The position numbers were made by a program, and so were the translations under genes. From the NCBI GenBank assembly GCA_024710445.1, contig JANJUT010000238.1, forward strand, positions 1-8,016: 8,016 nucleotides of DNA. Reading direction: 5' to 3'. This document shows, one piece after another, positions 1 through 5,478 of this stretch. The notes beneath the pieces are model-generated. The model ran no database searches. It saw only the letters and a list, made by a program, of their open reading frames with translations, and had not been told where the DNA came from. Numbering within the stretch: the stretch's first letter is position 1; the number at the start of each line of letters is the position of its first letter. Source of the DNA: Thiobacillus sp. GTDB taxonomy: Bacteria > Pseudomonadota > Gammaproteobacteria > Burkholderiales > Thiobacillaceae.

Positions 1-506
1 CTGTTGTCCAGCGTAACCAGCAGGGTTTGCGGGAGGCCCAGGCCCTGCGCCGACAGGCTGCCGGTCAACTGCCAGGGGGTGGCGGCACCCGTCTGGGTGA
101 ACGATGAGCCGGAAGTCAGGTTCAGGGTAGTGGACGCCGAGTTGGCGGCATTCATGGCTTCGACACTGGCCGCAACGTTTACCGCTCCCGCGCCAAACAG
201 GAAGTAGTCGCCGCGCTCGGTAAAGGTGAAACCAGCAAACGCATAGCCAGGGTTGATATTGAACGTCAGCTGTAGCGGAGCCTGTGTGCTGGCGGGGCTC
301 CCGCCCGAAAGCGCTGCAAACGTTGTAGGCTGGAAATAAAGTGTGTTGAGCGAACCCGACAACGAGCCCTGGCCATAAAGCCCAACCTGGGTGTCATCGT
401 AGGAAACGGAAAAATGGTCGCCATTCAATATGATGGGCGCAGCCTGGACCACGCCAGCAATGGCGAGCAAACCCAAGCTTGTAAGAATTTTACGAAATGG
501 CAGCAT
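1..506 (-). CDS. Exported Ser/Thr/Gly/Ala-rich protein, N-terminal part (possible PEP-CTERM protein)
   Basis: This reading frame is open from an ATG at 506 to the window edge: 168 residues are visible and there is no stop, so the C-terminus is missing. Residues 1-22 form a classical Sec signal peptide: MLPFRK at the n-region, a hydrophobic stretch (LGLLAIAGVV), and a likely cleavage site after VQA, before APIILNG. The mature part has no cysteine, is rich in Ser, Thr, Gly, Ala and Asn, and has alternating hydrophobic/polar stretches (for example LQLTFNINPGYAFAGFTF) that suggest a beta-sandwich. This style is typical of betaproteobacterial exosortase substrates with a C-terminal PEP-CTERM anchor, but the diagnostic tail lies outside the window, so that call is inference. 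No good Shine-Dalgarno precedes the ATG; the start is chosen because the signal peptide begins there. It is not cotranscribed with msrA in any obvious way (266-bp gap). The function is unknown. Confidence 0.75.
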   Translation of the reverse strand, partial: MLPFRKILTSLGLLAIAGVVQAAPIILNGDHFSVSYDDTQVGLYGQGSLSGSLNTLYFQPTTFAALSGGSPASTQAPLQLTFNINPGYAFAGFTFTERGDYFLFGAGAVNVAASVEAMNAANSASTTLNLTSGSSFTQTGAATPWQLTGSLSAQGLGLPQTLLVTLDN

Positions 507-552
507 TTTTTGGTTTTCTGGTAGATCACGGGTGCCGAACAACAAGCAAGAC

Positions 553-567
553 GCAAGCCTGAGCCCA
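553..567 (-). promoter_or_regulatory. Candidate sigma-54 (-24/-12) promoter for the exported-protein gene
   Basis: On the minus strand the sequence TGGGCTCAGGCTTGC carries GG and GC exactly 10 bp apart, which is the invariant spacing of -24/-12 elements, and has TTGC at the -12 box. The middle of the -24 box (consensus TGGCAC) does not match beyond TGG. Transcription would start near 541, leaving a leader of about 35 nt before the ATG at 506. Many PEP-CTERM genes are known to be preceded by sigma-54 promoters used by the PrsK/PrsR pair, which makes the match more plausible, but it could be chance. Confidence 0.3.
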
Positions 568-594
568 TAAAGACTCACACAACACACTGTTATT

Positions 595-616
595 TAAAGG
601 AAAATAAATACCTTTA
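595..616. repeat. Inverted repeat TAAAGG-N10-CCTTTA
   Basis: Two perfect 6-bp arms (595-600 and 611-616) are separated by 10 bp of pure A/T. The element sits about 30-60 bp upstream of the candidate -24/-12 promoter and roughly one helical turn separates the arm centres plus half a turn more. It could be a binding site for an activator or repressor of the exported-protein gene. No regulator can be named from the sequence, and short palindromes in AT-rich DNA arise by chance. Confidence 0.3.
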
Positions 617-772
617 CCCTGACTATTGAAACTTCATTCATCCAGTCTGTAAAAAATACCGACACCCACACCGGGTTGATTTATTGATTCGGCCTGATGA
701 AGCTTGAAGTGATATTGAAGGCCGGCTTGCCCCGGCAGCAGCCCACGTGGTTTCTTTCAGACGATAGCCGTA

Positions 773-1306
773 TTACTTAAGCCGCTTCCCAAACTTTCCC
801 TCCGCCTTCGCAACCTTCGGTGCCACCACAAGCTGGCAATAAGGCTGATTGGGATTCTGGTCGAAGTAGCCCTGGTGATAATCCTCGGCCGGGTAAAACG
901 TCTCTGCTTCGGTAACTTCAGTCACGATGGGGGCATTGAACTGGCCGGCTGCGGTGAGTTCGGCGATGACGGCTTCAGCTTCGGCTTTTTGTTCCGGCGT
1001 GTGCCAGAAAATGGCCGAGCGATACTGGGTGCCGACGTCGTTGCCTTGCCGATTCAGTTGCGCAGGGTCGTGCAGGGTGAAGAAGATTTCCAGCAGGTCA
1101 CGATAGGAAATCACGTCTGGATCAAATGTGATCTGCACCACTTCGGCATGGCCGGTATCACCGTTGCAGATGTCTTTGTAAGTGGGATTAAGGGTGTGGC
1201 CGCCCATGTAGCCCGACACGGCGGATTCGACGCCACGCAGGCGGTTGAACACCGATTCGATGCACCAGAAACAGCCGCCGGCCAGGGTTGCGATTGCATG
1301 GGGCAT
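773..1306 (-). CDS. msrA: Peptide-methionine (S)-S-oxide reductase MsrA
   Basis: This 177-residue protein reduces the S-epimer of methionine sulfoxide, free or in proteins, and is then recycled by thioredoxin; no signal peptide is seen, so it acts in the cytoplasm. The family signature GCFWCIE is at residues 11-17, with catalytic Cys12. Tyr43, Glu55 (in TGHAEVV) and Tyr95 (in QYRSAIF) keep the exact spacing of E. coli Tyr82, Glu94 and Tyr134, all offset by 39 residues like Cys51/Cys12. Cys157 in NQPYCQLV is the likely resolving cysteine; the last cysteine of the E. coli enzyme is absent, so this is a short form like that of mycobacteria. The ATG at 1306 has GGAG 9 nt upstream. It lies 15 bp after the GST gene and closes a five-gene run. 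Confidence is very high. Confidence 0.97.
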   Translation of the reverse strand: MPHAIATLAGGCFWCIESVFNRLRGVESAVSGYMGGHTLNPTYKDICNGDTGHAEVVQITFDPDVISYRDLLEIFFTLHDPAQLNRQGNDVGTQYRSAIFWHTPEQKAEAEAVIAELTAAGQFNAPIVTEVTEAETFYPAEDYHQGYFDQNPNQPYCQLVVAPKVAKAEGKFGKRLK

Positions 1307-1321
1307 GGGGGGTGTCTCCGC

Positions 1322-1930
1322 TTAAAGGATGGGGACAGTCTCCACGAATGACGCACGCGTCGCAAGCTTGGCAGCCAGCCTGGCGAGGTTGGGATGGGCG
1401 CTGCGCCACTCGATTTCACTGAAGCGGAAGTCCAGATAGCCCAGCATGCAGCCGCAGGCGACATCGGCCAGCGTCATGCTGTTGCCGAGATACCAGGGTT
1501 TTTCGCCCAAGGCTTCGGCCAGGGCTTCCAGTCCGCGGAACATGGCTTTTTCCTGCAGCACCAGCCAATCGCTGCTCTGCTGTTCGGGCGCCCGCTTCTT
1601 TTCCATGAACACCAGCACGGCCGCGTCGGTGACGCCATCGGCCAGTGCCTCGACGCCGCGCACCACCATGCGGCTTTTCGGTTCGTTTGGAATCAGGTGG
1701 CCGACCGGACTGACGTGATCCAGGTATTCAACAATGACCCGTGAATCGAACACGCTGACGCCATCTTCCAGCACCAGCACCGGCACCTTGCCAAGCGGGT
1801 TGAACGTGGGCACGGTGCTGTCGGGTAGCCAGGGGTTTTCAACCTGAAGCTGGAATGGGATTTTCTTTTCCAGCAGCACGATGCGGGCTTTTCGGCCGAA
1901 GGGACTGGTGAGTGAGGTAACGAGTTTCAT
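1322..1930 (-). CDS. yibF: Glutathione S-transferase family protein, YibF-like
   Basis: The product has 202 residues, the same length as E. coli YibF, which it resembles along its whole length as I recall that sequence (MKLV start, TSPF, FNPLGKVPVLV, YLDFR). The N-terminal thioredoxin-like domain (about 1-80) carries Ser9 in TSPFGRKAR at the usual catalytic position, the cis-proline loop GKVPVLV, and the glutathione-contacting FDSRVIVEYL motif. The helical C-terminal domain (about 90-200) has the STLAD-type N-capping box (MTLADVACG) and GYLDFRF. It is expected to be a cytoplasmic glutathione-dependent enzyme; the physiological substrate of YibF proteins is not established. The ATG at 1930 has AGGA 10 nt upstream. 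It begins only 6 bp after the UDG-family gene and ends 15 bp before msrA, so it is almost certainly cotranscribed with both. Confidence 0.9.
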   Translation of the reverse strand: MKLVTSLTSPFGRKARIVLLEKKIPFQLQVENPWLPDSTVPTFNPLGKVPVLVLEDGVSVFDSRVIVEYLDHVSPVGHLIPNEPKSRMVVRGVEALADGVTDAAVLVFMEKKRAPEQQSSDWLVLQEKAMFRGLEALAEALGEKPWYLGNSMTLADVACGCMLGYLDFRFSEIEWRSAHPNLARLAAKLATRASFVETVPIL

Positions 1931-1936
1931 ATTGTT

Positions 1937-2617
1937 CTAATCCTGTATCTCGCGTGATGACATGGGTTGCTGATGTGCGCCGCCATTATCGCCTGCCAGC
2001 CCCGCTGTTCCAATCTGTTTGCGCAAGGCCGGCAGTACGTCCTGCTCGAACCAGGGATGACGTTTGAACCACAGACGATTGCGCGGGCTGGGATGGGGCA
2101 GCGGGAAATAGTCAGGGAGAAAATCGCGCCAGGCGGCGACGGTGTCGGCCAATGTCCGGCCACGGCGTTTGCCCAGGTAATACGCCTGGGCATAAGCGCC
2201 GATCAGCAAGGTCAGTTGAATGTCAGGCATGGTCGCACGCAGCGGCGGATGCCACAGCGGTGCACACTCCGGACGCGGCGGCAGGTCGCTGCTCTTGACC
2301 GTGCCTGGGTAGCACAGGCCTGTGGGGACGATGGCGATGCGCGAGACATCGTAAAACTGCTCGCGCGTCATCCCCAGCCATAGACGCAGCAGGTCGCCGG
2401 ACGGATCGTTCCAGGGAATGCCGGTTTCATGCACGCGTCGCCCCGGAGCCTGGCCGACGATCAACAGGCGCGCGCTGGGAGAAACGCGAAGAACGGGGCG
2501 CGGTGCATGCGGCAAATTCGCGGCGCAGACCGTGCAGGCCTCGGCACGCGCAACCAGGCAGGCAAGTGACCGGGGGTTACTGCCGCGAGTGGTCGACGAC
2601 GAACTGCTTGACCGCAT
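1937..2617 (-). CDS. Uracil-DNA glycosylase superfamily protein, probably iron-sulfur type
   Basis: The product belongs to the uracil-DNA glycosylase superfamily, whose members excise uracil (or related damaged bases) from DNA. With the start chosen here (226 residues), a motif-1-like GQAPG is at 55-59, followed by HETGIPWNDPSGD, and the second active-site motif HPSPRN is at 175-180, followed by WFKRHPWFE. Cys28 and Cys31 (CTVC) together with Cys102 (GLCYPG) and Cys118 (PECAPLW) match the arrangement of the 4Fe-4S ligands in family 4 enzymes. The start is uncertain: the recognisable domain begins near 2570, but no ATG, GTG or TTG lies in frame there. The nearest ATG is at 2617, inside the end of thrC (41-bp overlap) and without a clear ribosome site; upstream in-frame ATGs at 2629 and beyond encode low-complexity residues. 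Translational coupling to thrC is likely. The exact substrate cannot be fixed from sequence. Confidence 0.85.
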   Translation of the reverse strand: MRSSSSSSTTRGSNPRSLACLVARAEACTVCAANLPHAPRPVLRVSPSARLLIVGQAPGRRVHETGIPWNDPSGDLLRLWLGMTREQFYDVSRIAIVPTGLCYPGTVKSSDLPPRPECAPLWHPPLRATMPDIQLTLLIGAYAQAYYLGKRRGRTLADTVAAWRDFLPDYFPLPHPSPRNRLWFKRHPWFEQDVLPALRKQIGTAGLAGDNGGAHQQPMSSREIQD

Positions 2618-4004
2618 TGACGTCGGCATCCATGACATGTTTCCGCTGCGGCTGCGCTTCCAGATCGGCAAGTTCGGCCGGCCGCACCGGCTCGATGCCG
2701 AGCGCCTCACGGATTGCATCGTCAAACTTGGCGGGCTGCGCGGTTTCCATGCAGATCAGCGGTACGCCGGGCTCGCGGTGCTCCAGGCCGACCTTGATGC
2801 CGTCTGCCGTATGCGGGTCGATCATCGTGCCGTACACCTCGTACACGGTGCGAATAGTGTCGATGCGGTTGGCGTGGTTGCTGGAACCGGACACCATGCC
2901 GAAATCGGGGACGCGACCAAACAGGCCATCAGCCTTCAGGTCAAAGCTGCCGCCGGATTCGACCGCGCCCCACAGCGCGCGGATCCTGGCCGCATCGCGC
3001 CCCGACAGGTCGAACACAAAGCGCTCGAAGTTGGACGCCTTGGAGATGTCCATCGACGGGCTGGAGGTATGCCTGGTCTCGGGACGCGGACGATATACGC
3101 CAGTCTTGAAGAATTCGTCGAGCACGTCGTTTTCGTTGGAGGCGACGATCAGCTTGTTGATCGGCAGTCCCATCTGGCGCGCGATATGGCCCGCGCAGAC
3201 GTTGCCGAAGTTGCCCGACGGCACCGAGAACGACACGCTCTGGTCGTTGCTGTGGGTGGCGGCAAAATAGGCCTTGAAGTAATACACGCTCTGCGCGGCG
3301 ACGCGTGCCCAGTTGATCGAATTGACCGCGCCGATATGGTGTTTCGATTTGAACTCGAGGTCGTTCGACACCGCCTTGACGATGTCCTGGCACTGGTCGA
3401 ACACGCCGCGAATCACCAGGTTCTGGATGTTGTCATCCTGCAGCGCATACATCTGCGCCTGCTGGAAACGCGTCATGCCGTGCTCGGGCGACAGCATGAA
3501 CACGCGGATGCCGCGCTTGCCGCGCATGGCGTATTCGGCCGCCGAGCCGGTGTCGCCCGAAGTCGCGCCGAGGATGTTCAGTTCGCCGTGGGTCTTGTCC
3601 AGCACATACTCGAACAGGTTGCCGAGCAACTGCATCGCCATGTCCTTGAACGCCAGCGTCGGGCCGTTCGACAACGCCAGCACATGCAGGCCGGGCTCCA
3701 GGGTTTTCAGCGGGGTGATGTCTTCGGCGTTTTCGCCTGTGTTGGTAAAACGATAGACCTCGGCAGTGTAGGTCTTGTCGATCAACTTGCGCAGGTCATC
3801 GTGCGGAATGTCGTCGATCAGACGCGACAGCACGGCAAACGCCAGTTCGCGGTAGTTCATGCCGCGCATGGCCGCGAGTTCGTCGGCGCTCAGCTTGGGA
3901 TAGCTTTCCGGCACATACAATCCGCCATCGGAAGCCAGGCCGCCAAGCAGGATCTCGGAGAAACGTAATTGCGGTGCCAGACCGCGCGTGCTGATGTAGT
4001 TCAT
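2577..4004 (-). CDS. thrC: Threonine synthase
   Basis: This 475-residue PLP enzyme converts O-phospho-L-homoserine to L-threonine and phosphate, the last step of threonine synthesis, in the cytoplasm. The start MNYISTRG is the family's typical N-terminus. Lys120 in LAFKDMA is the Schiff-base lysine. GATSGDTGSA (146-155) and PSGNFGN (262-268) are the cofactor phosphate-binding loops, and NSINWARVAAQ (228-238) is a conserved fold-type II stretch. Length is normal for the longer bacterial form (E. coli has 428). It starts 18 bp after hom, with a GAG about 9 nt before the ATG at 4004, so the ribosome site is modest. Its 3' end overlaps the likely start of the downstream UDG-family gene. Homoserine kinase, which makes its substrate, is not in the window. 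Confidence 0.97.
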   Translation of the reverse strand: MNYISTRGLAPQLRFSEILLGGLASDGGLYVPESYPKLSADELAAMRGMNYRELAFAVLSRLIDDIPHDDLRKLIDKTYTAEVYRFTNTGENAEDITPLKTLEPGLHVLALSNGPTLAFKDMAMQLLGNLFEYVLDKTHGELNILGATSGDTGSAAEYAMRGKRGIRVFMLSPEHGMTRFQQAQMYALQDDNIQNLVIRGVFDQCQDIVKAVSNDLEFKSKHHIGAVNSINWARVAAQSVYYFKAYFAATHSNDQSVSFSVPSGNFGNVCAGHIARQMGLPINKLIVASNENDVLDEFFKTGVYRPRPETRHTSSPSMDISKASNFERFVFDLSGRDAARIRALWGAVESGGSFDLKADGLFGRVPDFGMVSGSSNHANRIDTIRTVYEVYGTMIDPHTADGIKVGLEHREPGVPLICMETAQPAKFDDAIREALGIEPVRPAELADLEAQPQRKHVMDADVNAVKQFVVDHSRQ

Positions 4005-4022
4005 GTGTGCAATCTCATTACC

Positions 4023-5336
4023 TTAACGCGCGGCCAGTTCTTCGAGGCGGATGCGCATCACCTGCCCAGCCACGGCATCGAGTGCCTCGATCTTGGTGAT
4101 CGCGGCGTTGATGTTCTTTTCCACCGTGATGTGGGTCAGCAGAATGATATTGACCTGCTCTTCGCCCTCGGCCGGCTCTTTCTGCACCATGGCGTCGATG
4201 GAGATGCTGCCGTCGGCCAGGATGCGGGTGATGTCGGCCAGCACGCCGGGGCGATCGAAGGCGCGCAGGCGCAGGTAGTACGCGGTGCGTACCTCTTCCA
4301 TCGGCAGGATCGGCGTATCCGACAGCTGATCCGGCTGGAATGCCAGATGCGGCACGCGGTGATGCGGGTCGGCGGTGTGCAGGCGCGTCACGTCGACCAG
4401 GTCGGCGACCACGGCTGAAGCCGTCGGCTCGGCGCCGGCGCCGGCACCGTAATACAGCGTCGGGCCGACGGCGTCGCCCTTCACCAGCACGGCGTTCATC
4501 GCGCCGTCGACGTTGGCGATGAGGCGACGCTCGGGGATCAGCGTCGGATGCACGCGCAGCTCGATGCCGTTGTCGGCACGTCGCGCGATGCCCAGCAATT
4601 TGATTCGATAACCCAGTTCCTCGGCGTATTGCACGTCTTCGCGTGTAAGTTTCGAGATACCCTCGGTATAGGCGCGGTCGAACTGCATCGGAATGCCAAA
4701 CGCAATCGCCGACAGGATGGTGAGCTTGTGTGCGGCGTCGATGCCCTCGATGTCGAAGGTCGGGTCGGCTTCGGCGTAGCCCAGGGCCTGCGCCTGTTTC
4801 AGAACATCTTCAAACGCCGCGCCCTTGTCGCGCATTTCGGTGAGGATGAAGTTGCTGGTGCCGTTGATAATGCCGGCCAGCCACTCGATGCGGTTGGCGG
4901 TAAGGCCTTCGCGCAGCGCCTTGATGATGGGGATGCCACCCGCCACCGCAGCCTCGAACGCCACCATCACGCCCTTGGCCTGCGCCGCGGCAAAGATCTC
5001 GTTGCCGTGCTTGGCCACCAGATGCTTGTTGGCGGTGACCACGTGCTTGCCGTTGGCAATCGCCTGCATCACCAGTTCCCTGGCCGGCTCAAGACCGCCG
5101 ATCAGCTCGACCACGATATCGATTTCGGGATCGTCCACGACATCGAACGGGTTGGTCGACAAGGGCAGATCGCCTGCCATGGTCTTGGCTTTTTCCAGAT
5201 TGCGCACCGCTGCGCGCACCACGCGGATTTCGCGACCGGCGCGACGGCTGATTTCTTCTGCATTGCGGCGCAACACGGTGAGCGTGCCGCCACCGACCGT
5301 TCCCAGGCCCAGCAGGCCGACATTGATGGGTTTCAT
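4023..5336 (-). CDS. hom: Homoserine dehydrogenase with C-terminal ACT domain
   Basis: This 437-residue enzyme reduces aspartate semialdehyde to homoserine with NAD(P)H, at the branch leading to threonine and methionine. It is monofunctional, with no fused aspartokinase. The Rossmann dinucleotide loop GLLGLGTVGGGT is at residues 7-18. Lys104 (TANKHLV), Glu189 (GYAEADPT), Asp200 and Lys204 (DAAHKL) are the expected catalytic and substrate-binding residues; Asp200/Lys204 correspond to yeast Asp219/Lys223. GAGAGAEPTASAVVADL (298-314) is the conserved strand after the catalytic domain. An ACT domain (about 353-430, YYLRLRAFDRPGVLADI) is the usual site for feedback inhibition by threonine. The ATG at 5336 is preceded by GAG at 9 nt, a weak ribosome site much like that of thrC. 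It follows a 142-bp spacer carrying the alaA terminator, so hom probably has its own promoter, which I could not identify confidently. Confidence 0.97.
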   Translation of the reverse strand: MKPINVGLLGLGTVGGGTLTVLRRNAEEISRRAGREIRVVRAAVRNLEKAKTMAGDLPLSTNPFDVVDDPEIDIVVELIGGLEPARELVMQAIANGKHVVTANKHLVAKHGNEIFAAAQAKGVMVAFEAAVAGGIPIIKALREGLTANRIEWLAGIINGTSNFILTEMRDKGAAFEDVLKQAQALGYAEADPTFDIEGIDAAHKLTILSAIAFGIPMQFDRAYTEGISKLTREDVQYAEELGYRIKLLGIARRADNGIELRVHPTLIPERRLIANVDGAMNAVLVKGDAVGPTLYYGAGAGAEPTASAVVADLVDVTRLHTADPHHRVPHLAFQPDQLSDTPILPMEEVRTAYYLRLRAFDRPGVLADITRILADGSISIDAMVQKEPAEGEEQVNIILLTHITVEKNINAAITKIEALDAVAGQVMRIRLEELAAR

Positions 5337-5362
5337 TTAAATAATCTCAGTCAAAAACTTTT

Positions 5363-5462
5363 ATCCGCGAAGAGACGCGAAGTACATTCAAAACAAAAAA
5401 GACAACCCTTGGAAATCTGTCTTTCAGGGTTTTCTTCGTGCGTCTTCGCGTCCTTCGCGGAT
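5363..5462. repeat. REP-like inverted repeat pair between alaA and hom
   Basis: Two imperfect inverted arms flank 61 bp: the left arm 5363-5382 (ATCCGCGAAG then AGACGCGAAG) and the right arm 5444-5462 (CTTCGCGTC then CTTCGCGGAT). The arms are complementary throughout except for one unpaired base. Each arm is itself made of short tandem units of CGCGAAG, and a third degenerate unit (CTTCGTG) lies at 5434-5440. This GCGAAG/CTTCGC heptad style differs from the coding DNA around it and resembles dispersed intergenic repeats of proteobacteria. The total of 100 bp with terminal inverted arms would also fit a MITE-like element, but no target-site duplication is evident. A rho-independent terminator lies between the arms. 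Confidence 0.75.
5391..5431 (-). terminator. Rho-independent terminator of alaA
   Basis: Reading the minus strand, AACCCT (5431-5426) pairs with AGGGTT (5409-5404); inside it GAAA pairs with TTTC past a 2-nt bulge, closing a 6-nt loop. The stem is followed within two bases by a U-rich tract, GTCTTTTTTGTTTT. It lies about 48 bp beyond the alaA stop codon and is the right shape and orientation to end that transcript before hom. The stem is short and only moderately GC-rich, so termination may be partial. Confidence 0.7.
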
Positions 5463-5478
5463 GAAAAAAATAAAAAAA

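Larger units (their letters stand above)
507..772. other. AT-rich intergenic region
   Basis: This is a 266-bp gap between the end of msrA and the start of the exported-protein gene, clearly more AT-rich at about 570-690 than the flanking genes. It holds a weak sigma-54-like promoter candidate at 553-567, an inverted repeat at 595-616, and a short GC hairpin near 721-733 (GCCGG/CCGGC) just downstream of msrA. That hairpin has no T-run after it, so it is not a convincing intrinsic terminator. I see no convincing small gene or RNA gene here. Confidence 0.6.

Noticed and set aside
4..207. Plus-strand open frame of 67 codons at the left edge
   Set aside because: It is antisense to the exported-protein gene, which has a coherent signal peptide and composition; the plus-strand frame shows nothing protein-like.
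721..740. GC-rich hairpin downstream of msrA as an intrinsic terminator
   Set aside because: The 5-bp stem GCCGG/CCGGC is followed by CTTCAATATC rather than a run of T, so it does not have the form of a rho-independent terminator. The msrA transcript end remains unassigned.
2618..2725. Longer UDG-family protein starting at 2725 inside thrC
   Set aside because: The added residues are Ser/Arg-rich low-complexity sequence dictated by the thrC frame, with no match to the family's N-terminus.
2418..3968. Long plus-strand open frame (516 codons) opposite thrC and the start of the UDG-family gene
   Set aside because: It is antisense to thrC, whose full set of family motifs is certain. The translation is rich in His, Arg, Val and Asp with no recognisable domain, as expected from the mirror frame of a GC-rich gene.
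5337..5362. TTGACT just before hom as a -35 box
   Set aside because: It matches five of six consensus bases but is so close to the ATG that the -10 box would fall inside the coding sequence, and no suitable hexamer is there.
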